Source: a bacterium
Lineage (GTDB): Bacteria > Bacillota > Bacilli > Lactobacillales > Streptococcaceae
Length of the DNA: 64,000 nt
Assembly (NCBI GenBank): GCA_905221325.1
Contig: CAJNCS010000004.1
Span: forward strand, 124,001 to 188,000
Direction of reading: 5' to 3'
Of this stretch, positions 25,304 through 36,552 are shown piece by piece; positions within the stretch are counted from its first letter, which is position 1, and every line of letters starts with the position of its first letter. The notes below the pieces were generated by a model. It saw only the letters and a list, made by a program, of their open reading frames with translations. It made no database searches and had not been told where the DNA came from. Both the position numbers and the translations under genes were made by a program.

Positions 25304-26075
25304 TCTTTATATCATTTCTTCCTTCTTTTTCGCCTGCATTCTCTTTATCTATGCGACTTCTACAAACTATCAGAATAATAATAGTGCCAGACAGGTGCGG
25401 ACGGAAACCTACACCAATACGGTCCTTAATGTCCCAATAGATATTCAGTATGATAGCGACCAGTACTTTATCAGTGGCTTCACGTCAGAAGTAACGGTTT
25501 TCTTGACAGGTTCCAATCGAGTTGCTTTGGCAAGCGAAATGCAGGAAAGTACGCGCAAATTCAAGGTGACAGCTGACTTGACAAATGCTGGTGTTGGAAC
25601 AATAGAAGTTCCTCTAAACATAGAAAATCTACCAAGTGGTTTAACGGCTGTTGCAACTCCGCAAAAGATAACAGTGAAGGTTGGTAAAAAAGCAAAACGT
25701 GATAATGTAATCGTTGTGCCGGAGATTGACCCTAGTCAGATTGATTCTCGTGTGAAAATTGATACAGTCACTGTGTCAGATGAAAAAGTAACGGTTATTA
25801 GTGATGAGGAAACCCTCTCCAAAGTAGATCGTGTCATTGCCATCTTACCGACGAGTGAACGGATAACGGGTAACTACTCGGCTTCTGTTCCTCTACAAGC
25901 AGTTGATAAAAATGGCAATGTCTTGCCAAGTGTCATTATGCCGTTTGACACAACTATGAAAATTACAACAAAAACAGCAGCGTCTAGTTCGAGTAACTCG
26001 TCAACAAGTTCCTCAGAGGGCAGTTCGTCTTCAACGAGTTCAGAAACGAAACCAGACTCGTCTAAACAAGAATAA
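25290..26075 (+). CDS. cdaR: CdaA regulator CdaR (YbbR repeat protein)
   Basis: 261 residues. One N-terminal membrane helix ('LYIISSFFFACILFIYATS', about 5-23), then two YbbR repeats facing outward and a long Ser/Thr-rich tail (about 228-255). CdaR binds CdaA and modulates c-di-AMP synthesis. The start overlaps cdaA with CTAGGAGGA upstream. The serine-rich tail is common in mitis-group copies. Confidence 0.92.
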   Translation: MRKNSLYIISSFFFACILFIYATSTNYQNNNSARQVRTETYTNTVLNVPIDIQYDSDQYFISGFTSEVTVFLTGSNRVALASEMQESTRKFKVTADLTNAGVGTIEVPLNIENLPSGLTAVATPQKITVKVGKKAKRDNVIVVPEIDPSQIDSRVKIDTVTVSDEKVTVISDEETLSKVDRVIAILPTSERITGNYSASVPLQAVDKNGNVLPSVIMPFDTTMKITTKTAASSSSNSSTSSSEGSSSSTSSETKPDSSKQE

Positions 26076-26104
26076 AAAAATAACAGAAAAGGATGATTAA
26101 CAAA

Positions 26105-27457
26105 ATGGGTAAATATTTTGGGACCGATGGAGTCCGTGGAGAAGCAAACGTAGAATTGACGCCAGAATTGGCCTTTAAACTGGGGCGTTTTGGTGGTTAT
26201 GTTCTTAGCCAACATGAAACGGAAGCCCCTAAAGTCTTTGTAGGACGTGATACACGTATCTCAGGAGAAATGCTAGAATCTGCCTTGGTGGCTGGTCTTC
26301 TATCAGTAGGGATTCACGTCTACAAACTCGGTGTCCTTGCAACACCAGCAGTAGCCTACTTGGTTAAAACAGAGGGAGCCAGTGCGGGTGTCATGATTTC
26401 AGCGAGTCACAACCCAGCCCTTGATAATGGAATTAAGTTCTTTGGTGGGGATGGTTTCAAACTTGATGATGAAAAAGAAGCAGAAATCGAAGCCTTGTTG
26501 GACGCTGCAGAAGACACTCTTCCTCGTCCGAGTGCAGAGGGCTTGGGAACCTTGGTGGACTATCCGGAAGGATTGCGTAAGTATGAAGGTTACCTTGTTT
26601 CAACGGGAGCTCCTCTTGAGGGATTGAAAGTGGCCTTGGATACAGCCAACGGTGCAGCATCTACAAGTGCCCGTCAAATTTTCGCTGATCTAGGTGCCCA
26701 GTTGACAGTTATCGGTGAGACACCAGATGGTCTTAATATCAACCTAAATGTTGGTTCAACACACCCAGAAGCTCTTCAAGAACTAGTCAAAGAAAGCCAG
26801 TCAGCTATTGGTTTGGCCTTTGACGGAGACAGCGACCGCTTGATTGCTGTTGATGAAAATGGCGACATCGTTGATGGTGATAAGATTATGTACATCATCG
26901 GGAAATACCTTTCTGAAAAAGGACAGTTAGCTCAAAATACCATCGTAACAACCGTCATGTCTAACCTTGGTTTCCATAAGGCTTTGGATAGTGCTGGCAT
27001 TAACAAAGCAGTCACTGCAGTTGGAGATCGCTATGTTGTCGAAGAAATGAGAAAATCAGGCTACAACCTTGGTGGTGAACAGTCTGGTCACGTTATCTTG
27101 ATGGATTACAATACAACAGGTGATGGTCAATTATCAGCTGTCCAATTGACCAAAATCATGAAAGAAACAGGTAAGAGCTTGTCTCAACTGGCAGCAGAAG
27201 TGACGATTTACCCACAAAAACTGGTCAATATTCGAGTGGAAAATGCCATGAAAGAAAAAGCCATGGAAGTACCAGCTATCAAAGCAATCATCGAAAAAAT
27301 GGAAGAAGAAATGGCAGGCAACGGCCGCATCCTAGTTCGCCCAAGTGGAACGGAACCCCTCTTGCGTGTCATGGCGGAAGCACCTACAACAGAAGAAGTC
27401 AACTACTATGTAGATACGATTGCTGCTGTGGTTAAAGATGAAATCGGAATTGACTAA
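26105..27457 (+). CDS. glmM: Phosphoglucosamine mutase
   Basis: 450 residues from ATG 26105, which matches the family N-terminus [12 protein letters not shown]; an ATG four codons earlier sits too close to AAAAGG. Active-site serine loop 'ISASHNP' near 98-104, metal loop 'DGDSDR' near 241-246, sugar loop 'GGEQSGH' and phosphate loop 'RPSGTEP' near 410 are intact. It converts GlcN-6-P to GlcN-1-P for UDP-GlcNAc. GlmM can bind and inhibit CdaA, which explains the operon. Confidence 0.96.
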   Translation: MGKYFGTDGVRGEANVELTPELAFKLGRFGGYVLSQHETEAPKVFVGRDTRISGEMLESALVAGLLSVGIHVYKLGVLATPAVAYLVKTEGASAGVMISASHNPALDNGIKFFGGDGFKLDDEKEAEIEALLDAAEDTLPRPSAEGLGTLVDYPEGLRKYEGYLVSTGAPLEGLKVALDTANGAASTSARQIFADLGAQLTVIGETPDGLNINLNVGSTHPEALQELVKESQSAIGLAFDGDSDRLIAVDENGDIVDGDKIMYIIGKYLSEKGQLAQNTIVTTVMSNLGFHKALDSAGINKAVTAVGDRYVVEEMRKSGYNLGGEQSGHVILMDYNTTGDGQLSAVQLTKIMKETGKSLSQLAAEVTIYPQKLVNIRVENAMKEKAMEVPAIKAIIEKMEEEMAGNGRILVRPSGTEPLLRVMAEAPTTEEVNYYVDTIAAVVKDEIGID

Positions 27458-27530
27458 AGCCTAGAAAACTAGATGAAATAATAAAAATGTGGTACAATTG
27501 CATAGTAAATTGTAGCAATGGGAGAGAAAA

Positions 27531-27905
27531 ATGAATCTTAAACGAGAACAAGAATTTGTTAGCCAGTATCACTTTGATGCTCGTAATTTTGAATGGGAAA
27601 ATGAAAATGGAGCTCCTGAAACCAAGGTAGACGTGAACTTTCAGTTGCTCCAACATGACCAAGAAAACCAAGTAACTTCGCTTGTTGTTATCTTGAGTTT
27701 CATGATTGTCTTTGACAAATTTGTCATCAGCGGAACGATTTCTCAAGTTAACCATGTGGAAGGTCGCATTGTCAACGAACCAAGCGAATTTAACCAAGAA
27801 GAAGTTGAAAACTTGGCACGTCCATGCTTGAACATGCTCAACCGTTTGACGTATGAAGTAACAGAAATCGCCTTGGATCTTCCAGGGATCAATTTGGAGT
27901 TTTAG
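27531..27905 (+). CDS. DUF1149 family protein (SecB-like fold)
   Basis: 124 residues, soluble, acidic, with no signal peptide. It belongs to DUF1149, a streptococcal family that resembles the SecB chaperone fold, but no function is established. GGGAGAGAAA precedes the ATG. The DegV gene starts two bases after its stop, so the two are co-translated. Confidence 0.75.
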   Translation: MNLKREQEFVSQYHFDARNFEWENENGAPETKVDVNFQLLQHDQENQVTSLVVILSFMIVFDKFVISGTISQVNHVEGRIVNEPSEFNQEEVENLARPCLNMLNRLTYEVTEIALDLPGINLEF

Positions 27906-27907
27906 TC

Positions 27908-28756
27908 ATGAAATTAGCTGTCATTACAGATTCTTCAGCCTATTTAGAGGAGAAGACGCTGCAAAGAGAGAATCTATTTGTCTTGGATATTCCTGTCAAT
28001 ATTGATGGGGAGGAGTATGTTGAAGGTGTCAATTTGACTGCTGAGGAATTTTATCAAAAAATGGCTCAGTCTGCAGAATTGCCTAAGACTAGTCAGCCGA
28101 GTATTGCCAAATTGGATGAGATTCTAAGTTCCTTGAAGGGACAAGGTTATACCCATGTCTTGGGACTCTTTCTTTCGTCAGGAATTTCAGGCTTTTATCA
28201 GAATATCCAATACATGTTGGATGAGTATGATGGCTTGACCATTGCCTTTCCAGATACCCATATCACAAGCTCCCCTCTAGGATTTATGGTGGAGAGTGCC
28301 TTTGAATGGGCAGAACAAGGCGATGATTTTGCCCAGATTCAGGAGAAGTTGGCTCTTCAAATTGCTGATAATTCAGCCTTTATCATAGTAGATGACCTTG
28401 ACCACTTGGTTAAGGGAGGACGTTTGTCAAATGGGGCTGCCATCTTAGGAAATCTCCTCAGTATTAAGCCTATCCTTTACTTTAATGACCAAGGGGTGAT
28501 TGAAGTTTATGAAAAAGTTCGTACGGAAAAGAAAGCAATCAAACGTTTGGTGGAAATCATCAAAGAGTTGACAAAAGACGGGGACTACCATATTACAGTT
28601 ATTCATGGTAACGCTCCTCAAAAGGCGGCAGATTTACGCCAACTCTTGATTGAGAGTGATGTGAATTCTGAGATTCCAATTGTTAGCTTTGGTAGTGTCA
28701 TTGGAACCCACCTTGGAGAAGGCAGTATCGCCTTGAGCTATACGCAAGTTGTTTAG
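27908..28756 (+). CDS. DegV family fatty-acid-binding protein
   Basis: 282 residues. The N-terminal '[11 protein letters not shown]', 'KTSQPS' near 60 and 'SGISGFYQN' near 88-96 mark the DegV lipid pocket. Relatives (FakB) present fatty acids to the kinase FakA for phospholipid synthesis. No fakA is nearby, so this may be a stand-alone FakB paralogue. It is coupled to the DUF1149 gene; GGAG lies in the end of that gene. Confidence 0.88.
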   Translation: MKLAVITDSSAYLEEKTLQRENLFVLDIPVNIDGEEYVEGVNLTAEEFYQKMAQSAELPKTSQPSIAKLDEILSSLKGQGYTHVLGLFLSSGISGFYQNIQYMLDEYDGLTIAFPDTHITSSPLGFMVESAFEWAEQGDDFAQIQEKLALQIADNSAFIIVDDLDHLVKGGRLSNGAAILGNLLSIKPILYFNDQGVIEVYEKVRTEKKAIKRLVEIIKELTKDGDYHITVIHGNAPQKAADLRQLLIESDVNSEIPIVSFGSVIGTHLGEGSIALSYTQVV

Positions 28757-28770
28757 ATTGTTCTTACAGG

Positions 28771-28893
28771 CTTTGTATCTTAGAAATTGAACACGGACTA
28801 CCTGCCTCTTGAAAAAAGATGCCTGTCTTGCCTTTCGTGGAAAGTCAGCGCCATTCCCTATTTTTCAGGGGCAGCTAACGTCCTTTGTATCTT
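28771..28893 (+). repeat. Two copies of CTTTGTATCTT in the degV-dapB gap
   Basis: Exact 11-base direct repeats at 28771-28781 and 28883-28893, 112 bases apart. The 151-base gap has no ORF with a ribosome site. It may be a decayed repeat or part of an RNA leader. Confidence 0.4.
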
Positions 28894-28907
28894 GATTAGG
28901 AGTAGAG

Positions 28908-29675
28908 ATGAGTATTCGAGTGATTATTGCCGGTTTTAAGGGGAAGATGGGCCAAGCTGCTTGTCAGATGGTCTTGGCTGATCCAGACTTGGACTTGGTC
29001 GCAGTTTTGGATCCTTTTGAGTCTGAGTCAGAATGGCAGGGTATTCCTGTCTTCAATGATAAGGCTAACTTGGCTGGTTTTGAAGCGGATGTCTGGGTAG
29101 ATTTTACTACACCAGCCGTTGCCTACGAAAATACACGCTTTGCTCTTGAAAATGGCTTTGCTCCAGTAGTTGGAACAACAGGATTCACTAGTGAAGAAAT
29201 TGCAGAACTAAAAGCATTTTCCCGTGAACAAGATTTGGGTGGCTTGATTGCTCCTAACTTTGCCCTGGGAGCTGTCTTGCTGATGCAATTTGCGGCGCAG
29301 GCTGCCAAATATTTCCCAAATGTGGAGATTATCGAGCTTCATCATGACAAGAAAAAGGACGCTCCGAGTGGAACAGCCATCAAAACAGCTGAGTTGATGG
29401 CGGAAGTTCGAGAGTCTATTCAGCAAGGTGCGCCTGATGAGGAAGAGTTGATTGCTGGTGCCCGTGGTGCTGACTTTGATGGCATGCGCATCCATTCTGT
29501 CCGTCTACCAGGATTGGTAGCCCATCAGGAAGTCATCTTTGGCAATCAGGGAGAAGGATTGACCCTTCGTCATGACTCCTATGACCGTAGCTCCTTCATG
29601 ACGGGGGTCAATTTGGGAATCAAAGAAGTTGTCAAGCGTCATGAGCTTGTCTATGGATTAGAACACTTATTATGA
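28908..29675 (+). CDS. dapB: 4-hydroxy-tetrahydrodipicolinate reductase
   Basis: 255 residues. NAD(P) loop '[18 protein letters not shown]' (GFxGxMG), 'GTTGF' near 87 and catalytic '[15 protein letters not shown]' near 143-157. It acts in lysine synthesis. Streptococcal peptidoglycan uses L-lysine, in keeping with the MurE at 55576. TTAGGAGTAGAG precedes the start and it overlaps cca by ATGA. Confidence 0.95.
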   Translation: MSIRVIIAGFKGKMGQAACQMVLADPDLDLVAVLDPFESESEWQGIPVFNDKANLAGFEADVWVDFTTPAVAYENTRFALENGFAPVVGTTGFTSEEIAELKAFSREQDLGGLIAPNFALGAVLLMQFAAQAAKYFPNVEIIELHHDKKKDAPSGTAIKTAELMAEVRESIQQGAPDEEELIAGARGADFDGMRIHSVRLPGLVAHQEVIFGNQGEGLTLRHDSYDRSSFMTGVNLGIKEVVKRHELVYGLEHLL

Positions 29676-30871
29676 GATTAACGCAAATGCCTTCTGAATT
29701 TCAGAAGGCTTTACCAGTATTAGAAAAAATTAAAGAAGCAGGCTTTGAAGCCTATTTTGTTGGGGGCTCTGTTCGAGATGCCCTCCTCAATCGTCCCATC
29801 CATGATGTGGATATCGCGACTTCTTCCTATCCAGAAGAGACCAAGCAGATTTTTCCGCGAACAGCTGATATCGGAATCGAGCACGGAACCGTCTTGGTCC
29901 TAGATGGGGACGAGGAGTATGAGGTAACGACCTTTCGGACCGAAGATGTCTATGTAGACTATCGCAGACCCAGTGCGGTTTCCTTTGTGCGTTCGCTAGA
30001 GGAAGACCTCAAGCGTCGTGATTTCACAGTCAATGCCTTTGCCTTGGACGAGACAGGAGAAATCATTGACTTATTCCATGGTTTAGAAGATTTGGAAAGG
30101 CAAGTCTTGCGAGCAGTGGGAGTTGCTAGTGAACGTTTCAACGAAGATGCTCTGCGGATTATGCGTGGTTTCCGTTTTCAGGCCAGTCTTGGTTTTAAAC
30201 TTGAGCCAGAAACTTTTGAAGCGATGAAGACTTTGTCACCACTCTTGGAGAAAATTTCTGTGGAGCGCACCTTCGTTGAGTTTGATAAACTCTTGCTGGC
30301 ACCTTTTTGGCGAGTTGGTCTGTCTTCCATGATTGAGAGTCGAGCTTATGACTACCTCCCTGATATGGCAGGAAGTCAAGACAATCTCCACAGATTGTTT
30401 GATTTGGAGCCTGATTTCACTTTTGAGTCTTCCGAACAAGCTTGGGCGGCTCTATTGTGGACTTTGGAGATTAAAGATGCACAGCCATTTTTGAAACATT
30501 GGAAGACCTCACGCCAATTTGCCAAGCAGGTTCAGGATTTGCTGACCATTTTGGCTCTGCGTGAAAAGGGAGAGCTGAGCAAGCGTGATTGTTACCGCTT
30601 TGAGCTGGAATCGCTCCTGCAGGCTGAAAGTCTTCGTCAGGCTCAAAGAAAAGCAGTCAACCCACAAGCCATCATCGAAACTTACCAGAGTTTGACCATT
30701 CATGATAAGAAAGAAATCCAGATCAACGGTGGTGTTTTAATCAAGGAATATGGTTATCAGCCAGGTCCAGCCTTAGGAGAGGTTTTAACAGAGATTGAGT
30801 TTGCCATTGTTGATGGAGAATTGGAAAATGACCGTCAAGCCATCCATGCTTACCTGAGGGAGAAAAAATGA
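29672..30871 (+). CDS. cca: CCA-adding tRNA nucleotidyltransferase
   Basis: 399 residues. Class II nucleotidyltransferase head '[21 protein letters not shown]' (GGxxRD and DxD), 'RRDFTVNA' and the nucleotide-selecting '[12 protein letters not shown]'. It adds or repairs the 3' CCA of tRNA without a template. Coupled at both ends by ATGA overlaps to dapB and the ABC-F gene. Confidence 0.94.
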   Translation: MRLTQMPSEFQKALPVLEKIKEAGFEAYFVGGSVRDALLNRPIHDVDIATSSYPEETKQIFPRTADIGIEHGTVLVLDGDEEYEVTTFRTEDVYVDYRRPSAVSFVRSLEEDLKRRDFTVNAFALDETGEIIDLFHGLEDLERQVLRAVGVASERFNEDALRIMRGFRFQASLGFKLEPETFEAMKTLSPLLEKISVERTFVEFDKLLLAPFWRVGLSSMIESRAYDYLPDMAGSQDNLHRLFDLEPDFTFESSEQAWAALLWTLEIKDAQPFLKHWKTSRQFAKQVQDLLTILALREKGELSKRDCYRFELESLLQAESLRQAQRKAVNPQAIIETYQSLTIHDKKEIQINGGVLIKEYGYQPGPALGEVLTEIEFAIVDGELENDRQAIHAYLREKK

Positions 30872-32739
30872 GTGATTTTATTGTTGAAAAACTAAGCAAA
30901 TCCGTTGGTGACAAAACTGTTTTTAAGGATATTTCCTTTATTATCCATGACTTGGACAGAATTGGTCTTATCGGTGTCAACGGAACTGGGAAAACCACCC
31001 TTTTAGACGTCCTTTCTGGTGTTTCTGGCTTTGATGGGGATGTCAGTCCCTTTTCGGCAAAGAATGACTATAAGATTGGTTACTTGACCCAGAATCCAGA
31101 TTTTGATGATAGCAAGACGGTCTTGGATACGGTTCTGTCCAGCGACCTCAAGGAAATCCAGTTGATTCGTGAGTATGAGTTAATCATGCTCCACTACAGT
31201 GAGGACAAGCAGGATCGTTTGGAACGGGTCATGGCAGAGATGGATTCTCTCCAAGCCTGGGAAATTGAAAGCCAGGTCAAGACGGTCCTCAGTAAGCTAG
31301 GTATTCAGGACTTGTCGACTCCAGTTGGTGAATTGTCAGGTGGTCTGAGAAGACGTGTTCAGTTGGCACAAGTTCTCCTAGGAAACCACGACCTCTTGCT
31401 TCTGGACGAGCCGACCAACCACCTGGACATTGCGACCATTGAGTGGCTGACTCTTTTTTTGAAAAATTCCAAGAAGACAGTTCTCTTTATCACCCACGAT
31501 CGTTATTTCCTAGATGCACTATCAACGCGGATTTTCGAGTTGGACCGAGCAGGCTTGACCGAGTATCAGGGCAATTACCAGGACTATGTTCGCCTCAAGG
31601 CGGAACAAGATGAGCGTGACGCGGCTCTTCTCCACAAAAAAGAACAACTCTATAAGAAAGAATTGGTCTGGATGCGCAGACAACCACAGGCACGTGCGAC
31701 TAAGCAGCAGGCTCGTATCAATCGTTTTCATGACTTGAAAAAAGAAGTTTCAGGCGGCGTTGCTGAGACAGACTTGACCATGAACTTTGAAACCAGCCGT
31801 ATTGGTAAGAAGGTTATCGAGTTTAAAGATGTTTCCTTTGCTTATGAGAATAAGCCCATTTTGCAAGATTTTAATCTATTGGTGCAAGCCAAAGACCGTA
31901 TCGGAATCGTTGGGGACAACGGTGTCGGGAAGTCAACTCTTCTCAACCTCATCGCAGGAAGTCTTGAGCCGACTAAAGGTCAAGTTATCATCGGTGAGAC
32001 GGTTCGCATTGCCTATTTCTCTCAACAAATCGAAGGCTTAGACGAGAGCAAGCGCGTTATCAATTACCTGCAGGAAGTGGCAGAAGAAGTCAAGACCAGT
32101 GGTGGTTCTACGACTTCCATTGCAGAGTTGCTGGAGCAGTTCCTCTTCCCACGTTCGACGCATGGAACCTTGATTGAGAAATTGTCAGGTGGAGAGAAAA
32201 AACGCCTCTATCTCCTCAAATTACTCTTGGAAAAACCAAATGTTCTTCTTTTGGACGAGCCGACCAATGACCTAGATATTGCGACTTTGACAGTCTTGGA
32301 GAATTTCTTGCAGAGCTTTTCAGGGCCTGTATTGACAGTTAGCCACGACCGTTATTTCCTAGATAAGGTAGCGACCAAGATTCTCACTTTTGAAGATGGC
32401 AAGATTCGTCCTTTCTTTGGTCATTATACCGACTACCTTGATGAAAAAACCTTTGAAACAGAGATGGCCAATCAAGTGCAAAAGGCTGAAAAGGAGAAAG
32501 TAGTCAAAGTCCGAGAAGACAAGAAACGCATGACCTACCAAGAAAAGCAGGAGTGGGCAAGTATTGAAGGCGATATTGAAGCTTTGGAAAATCGTATCGC
32601 TGCTATTGAAGAGGAGATGCAGGCAAATGGCTCTGACTTTGGCAAACTAGCGACCCTTCAGAAAGAGCTAGACGAGAAAAACGAAGAACTCCTTGAAAAA
32701 TACGAACGCTATGAATACCTAAGTGAGTTTGATAGTTAG
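30868..32739 (+). CDS. ABC-F family ATPase (Uup-like)
   Basis: 623 residues with two ABC domains and no membrane segments. Walker A 'GVNGTGKTT' and 'GDNGVGKST', signatures 'LSGGLRRR' and 'LSGGEKKR', Walker B '[12 protein letters not shown]' and '[12 protein letters not shown]', plus a charged linker and a coiled-coil C-terminus (about 560-620). ABC-F proteins act on ribosomes; the C-terminal coiled coil suggests the Uup type. Sequence gives no sign of a resistance subgroup. Confidence 0.9.
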   Translation: MSDFIVEKLSKSVGDKTVFKDISFIIHDLDRIGLIGVNGTGKTTLLDVLSGVSGFDGDVSPFSAKNDYKIGYLTQNPDFDDSKTVLDTVLSSDLKEIQLIREYELIMLHYSEDKQDRLERVMAEMDSLQAWEIESQVKTVLSKLGIQDLSTPVGELSGGLRRRVQLAQVLLGNHDLLLLDEPTNHLDIATIEWLTLFLKNSKKTVLFITHDRYFLDALSTRIFELDRAGLTEYQGNYQDYVRLKAEQDERDAALLHKKEQLYKKELVWMRRQPQARATKQQARINRFHDLKKEVSGGVAETDLTMNFETSRIGKKVIEFKDVSFAYENKPILQDFNLLVQAKDRIGIVGDNGVGKSTLLNLIAGSLEPTKGQVIIGETVRIAYFSQQIEGLDESKRVINYLQEVAEEVKTSGGSTTSIAELLEQFLFPRSTHGTLIEKLSGGEKKRLYLLKLLLEKPNVLLLDEPTNDLDIATLTVLENFLQSFSGPVLTVSHDRYFLDKVATKILTFEDGKIRPFFGHYTDYLDEKTFETEMANQVQKAEKEKVVKVREDKKRMTYQEKQEWASIEGDIEALENRIAAIEEEMQANGSDFGKLATLQKELDEKNEELLEKYERYEYLSEFDS

Positions 32740-32740
32740 A

Positions 32741-32788
32741 AGAATAGAAAAATCCCGTCTTATGACAGGATTTCTCTATTCTTTTTTT
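32741..32788. terminator. Bidirectional terminator between the ABC-F gene and mntE
   Basis: AGAATAGAAAAATCC (32741-32755) pairs with GGATTTCTCTATTCT (32768-32782) with one mismatch, extended by GTC/GAC at the apex, then T7. Convergent genes flank it and the T tract enters the mntE 3' end. Confidence 0.85.
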
Positions 32789-33960
32789 GTCTCTTGATGA
32801 AAGATATTTTGCCAAGTCTCATGGCGACGCCAGATACTGGTGTGGACGATACCATCTAGCTCATAGCAAATGAGTTTGGTTTTCTGACTAATGGAGGTAA
32901 TCTGAATGTCCTTAATCGCAGCTTTAAGTTCTTTTTCAGACTTATAAGTTTCTTTGTCCATCTGCTCGCCATCTTGACGGATATAGATAAAGTCTTCAGC
33001 AAGGAGTTCTTCTAGTTGATTTCCCTGATCAATCAATTGCTCTCGCATGAGCAGTTTTTTGTAGACATTGTCTAAAATCTCGTCCTCAGGTATGGGAGCT
33101 GGCTCGATATGGACATCGATATCAAAGACCCCAAAACGCTCTTCCAGCATAGATTCGACTTGATCCGCAATCTCGTGACTTTCATAAACAGACAAGTCGG
33201 GATTCATCTCTAGCGTGATATCAAGGTAGATGTTGCTACCGTAGGTGCGTCCTCTTTGGGATTTGACCTTACTAATCTTTGGAATTTCCATGATGGCCTT
33301 TTGGTAGTCCTCTAGCAAACGGTCGTCAAAACCATCTGAAAGACTGAAGGAAGACTCGATAAAGATATCGTAGGCTGTCTTTAAAATAAAGAAAGTGATA
33401 ATGATAGCGACCAATTTATCCACGATTGGATAGTTGAAACTGCTGGCTAGGATAGCAATGGAAGTCCCAAGCGAGGTGACAGCATCGGAAAGATTGTCCT
33501 TGGCAGCTGCCTTGAGAGCCTTGGATTTGGATTTCTTACTGAGGCGAGTATTATAGAGATAAACGGCAAACATGACCGCTGCCGAAATGATTCCTAGAAA
33601 TGCTCCCAGAGGATCGATAATTGTTTGTTCCCGACTGAGAATTTTTTGAATGGTGTCCCGAAGCACATCAAAACCAACATAGAACATGATGATGGAAGTA
33701 ATCAAACTAGCCAAATCTTCAATCTTCCAGTGACCAAAGCGATGGTCACGGTCTGCAGGTTGGCGAGCCATCCGAATCCCGATCAAGAGGGCTACATTTC
33801 CGATAATATCGGATACGTTGTTAAAACCATCTGCCACCAAACTGGAAGAATGCAGGAGGTGACCAGTTGCCAATTTTGCTGTAGACAAGAGGAGGTAAGT
33901 CGAAATGCTGATAATGGCACCACGTTCCGCCAACTTGAGATTTGACATGGATTGATTCAT
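32776..33960 (-). CDS. mntE: Manganese efflux protein, cation diffusion facilitator
   Basis: 394 residues. Six membrane helices with metal sites of the manganese type: NxxxD in 'DGFNNVSD' (N47/D51 region) on helix 2 and DxxxD in 'KDNLSDAV' on helix 5, rather than the HxxxD of zinc exporters. A cytoplasmic CDF domain and an extra C-terminal ~90 residues follow. The pneumococcal orthologue MntE exports Mn2+. In pneumococcus it lies next to the mgtA exporter; here two glycosyltransferase genes separate them. Confidence 0.9.
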   Translation of the reverse strand: MNQSMSNLKLAERGAIISISTYLLLSTAKLATGHLLHSSSLVADGFNNVSDIIGNVALLIGIRMARQPADRDHRFGHWKIEDLASLITSIIMFYVGFDVLRDTIQKILSREQTIIDPLGAFLGIISAAVMFAVYLYNTRLSKKSKSKALKAAAKDNLSDAVTSLGTSIAILASSFNYPIVDKLVAIIITFFILKTAYDIFIESSFSLSDGFDDRLLEDYQKAIMEIPKISKVKSQRGRTYGSNIYLDITLEMNPDLSVYESHEIADQVESMLEERFGVFDIDVHIEPAPIPEDEILDNVYKKLLMREQLIDQGNQLEELLAEDFIYIRQDGEQMDKETYKSEKELKAAIKDIQITSISQKTKLICYELDGIVHTSIWRRHETWQNIFHQETKKE

Positions 33961-34129
33961 CGTGCTTCCTTTCTAGAGCTGAGATTCTGTTTTCATTATA
34001 CTGGTTTTCATGGGAAAATTCAAATAACTAAGAAGTGATTAGAAATTGAAATTATAAATACTTTTGTTTTAACTAGAAAAATATGATAGACTTAATAACG
34101 GAAGAATATATTGAAAAAGAGGTAATAGT

Positions 34130-35569
34130 ATGAAAAAGGAGAGAATGATTGCCCTCAGTTTCTCATTGTTTTTAGGAATCCTAACTTGGTTTACATTAGC
34201 GACAAGTGTTCGTAAAGGTTTGCCCTTATTAGATGCAAGTATATTTGAATATTTTGGATATGCAATGAGTCATGGACAGAGAATGTATTTAGATTTATTT
34301 GATCATAAGGGACCGGTGATTTTCTTAATTAATTTTTTGGGGTATAGTATTGGAGCTTCTTTAGGAATTAAAATATTATACCTTGCTAGTCTGATTGTTT
34401 TCTTCTATATTGGATATTATATTTCGAGACTTTTTACAGGTATAAGAAATTCATTTGTTGTTCTTATAATTATTTTTATAATTCTTGAATCATTTTTTGA
34501 AGGAGGATGGGGATTAGAAGGTTATATATTACCATGTTTAGCTTACTCTCTCTATATTTTTATTAAGTATTTTTTAGTAGATAAAGTAAAAGGTTATGAA
34601 ATAGTATTGACTGGATTTTCTTTTGCAGTTGTATTGTTTACCAAAGCAAATATGATCGGTATCTGGTTAGTTTTTTCACTTCTTATTTCAATAAAACTTA
34701 TTTATCAAAAAGAAATTATTTCTTTATTAAAACATATCTGTCTTTTTATAATAGGGAGTCTTATATTTATCCTTCCCTTAAGTTGTTATTTATTGTTTCA
34801 AGGTTCATTAGAAGAGATGTTTTATCAATCTATAGTAGTGAATTTCATATATTCAAAAGAAAGTAGTGAGTTAGGTGGTGGGGAAATTTTAAAATGGTAT
34901 ATGAATCAAGCTAATTATTTACAGATAAATTTTATGATAGTTATTGCTATCATTGCAGGATGGAAACGTTATGGAATGAAAACTCTAATCTATAGCATCG
35001 CATTTTTCTTTTGTTTAATCCTCTCTTTAATTTCTAAAAGAACTTATTTACATTATCTCTTAGTACTTATTCCTTTATTTATCCCTTATATTAGTGTAAC
35101 TATTAATCAACTAATAAATAAAGATACTTCAAAATATTTTTTGATATTGTTAGTGGGCTTACTGAGCATTTATTGGGGCTCTCTATCTGATATTAAAAAT
35201 AGAGTTGATAATCGTTATAATGATTTATCTTTAAATGAAAAAGAAGTTGCGAATTATATAAGTACTCATACAGATAAACAAGATAAAATCTATACCCATA
35301 GACTTAATGGAATTATTTATTTATATAGTGAGAGACTATCTAGTACAAAATTCTTCTTTGTTCCATCATTGAAGGATGAAACTCCAATAATAGATGATTT
35401 TAAAACATCATTTGAAAAAGTTCCTCCTAAATATATTGTATTTGATAGCAAATGGGACTATGGAAGATTAACGGATTCATTTATTAAAGAATATATTGGT
35501 AAGAATTATCAATTGGAAAAACAAATAGATACTATGAAGATTTATAAGGATATTAGGAGTAATACATGA
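34130..35569 (+). CDS. Polytopic GT-C-type glycosyltransferase-like membrane protein
   Basis: 479 residues with about 10-11 membrane helices. 'LLDASIFEYFGYAMSHGQ' followed by 'LDLFDHKGP' near residues 35-64 fits the first extracellular loop of GT-C enzymes (ArnT/GT39 relatives), where Asp residues act in catalysis. The C-terminal ~80 residues form a soluble tail. Such proteins take sugars from polyprenyl phosphate and modify wall polysaccharide, teichoic acid or lipids outside the cell. It is strongly AT-rich against its neighbours and overlaps the GtrB-like gene by ATGA. GAGGTAATAGT precedes the start. Substrate not known. Confidence 0.75.
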   Translation: MKKERMIALSFSLFLGILTWFTLATSVRKGLPLLDASIFEYFGYAMSHGQRMYLDLFDHKGPVIFLINFLGYSIGASLGIKILYLASLIVFFYIGYYISRLFTGIRNSFVVLIIIFIILESFFEGGWGLEGYILPCLAYSLYIFIKYFLVDKVKGYEIVLTGFSFAVVLFTKANMIGIWLVFSLLISIKLIYQKEIISLLKHICLFIIGSLIFILPLSCYLLFQGSLEEMFYQSIVVNFIYSKESSELGGGEILKWYMNQANYLQINFMIVIAIIAGWKRYGMKTLIYSIAFFFCLILSLISKRTYLHYLLVLIPLFIPYISVTINQLINKDTSKYFLILLVGLLSIYWGSLSDIKNRVDNRYNDLSLNEKEVANYISTHTDKQDKIYTHRLNGIIYLYSERLSSTKFFFVPSLKDETPIIDDFKTSFEKVPPKYIVFDSKWDYGRLTDSFIKEYIGKNYQLEKQIDTMKIYKDIRSNT

Positions 35570-36552
35570 GTAGACACAAGCCAATTTTATATATCGTTAT
35601 TCCATGTTATAACGAAGAGCAAGTCTTACCACATACTAATCCAATGTTTGTTGAAAAAATTGAACAATTAGTAAAGAAAGAAGAAATCCACCGCCATAGT
35701 AAAATTATGTATGTAAACGATGGTAGTAAGGATCGAACTTGGGAACTGATAGAAAGTTATGCAAAAACCATCCCTTCTGTGGTTGGTGTATCGCAAAGTC
35801 GTAACAGGGGGCATCAAAGTAGTGTCCTTGCAGGTATGTATGAGGCCATTCAGTTTGCTGATATAGTTATTACCATTGATGCTGACGGACAAGATGACAT
35901 TAATTGCATGGACAAGATGGTTTCGGAGTATAAAAGTGGTTCTGAAATTGTCTACGGTGTGCGAGATAACCGTGATACGGATTCTACTTTTAAACGAATT
36001 ACAGCTGAAGGTTTTTATAAAGTGCTACGCCTATTTGGAGCAGAAGTTGTTTTTAATCATGCCGACTATCGATTGGTTTCTAAAAGATTCTTGAAGGAAT
36101 TAGAAAAATTTACTGAAGTCAATCTTTTTCTTCGTGGTTTAATGCCTTTAGTTGGCTTTCAATATTCTTACGTTTCGTATAAACGACATGAACGAATTGC
36201 TGGTGAGAGCCATTACCCACTGTCTAAAATGCTTGGTTTGGCTATGGATGGTATTACAAGTTTATCAATCAAACCGATTCGGTTGATTACAAGTCTTGGT
36301 GTTTTGACGTCACTCTTTAGTTTTCTATTGATTATTTGGGTTATATGGAGTAAGTTTGCTGGTACAGTCGTGGCTGGCTGGGCGAGCACCTATGCAATAG
36401 TTAGCTTACTTGGTGGAGTTCAATTGATTAGTTTGGGTGTAATTGGTGAGTATGTTGGAAAAATTTATCTGGAAACAAAACGTCGTCCTAGATATATTAT
36501 CAGTGAACGTACTTTTGATTCAGAAAGTGTTTCATCGGATTTTAATTCTTGA
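35566..36552 (+). CDS. GtrB-like polyprenyl-phosphate glycosyltransferase
   Basis: 328 residues. GT2 fold with 'IVIPCYNEEQVLP', 'VNDGSKDRT' and 'DADGQDD', and two C-terminal membrane helices (about 240-262 and 272-295). It probably makes undecaprenyl-phosphate-sugar for the GT-C enzyme encoded just upstream, with which it is translationally coupled. It is a distant paralogue of the GT2 at 14963. No GtrA-type flippase gene is present. Its stop codon lies inside the -35 of the mgtA promoter. Confidence 0.83.
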   Translation: MSRHKPILYIVIPCYNEEQVLPHTNPMFVEKIEQLVKKEEIHRHSKIMYVNDGSKDRTWELIESYAKTIPSVVGVSQSRNRGHQSSVLAGMYEAIQFADIVITIDADGQDDINCMDKMVSEYKSGSEIVYGVRDNRDTDSTFKRITAEGFYKVLRLFGAEVVFNHADYRLVSKRFLKELEKFTEVNLFLRGLMPLVGFQYSYVSYKRHERIAGESHYPLSKMLGLAMDGITSLSIKPIRLITSLGVLTSLFSFLLIIWVIWSKFAGTVVAGWASTYAIVSLLGGVQLISLGVIGEYVGKIYLETKRRPRYIISERTFDSESVSSDFNS

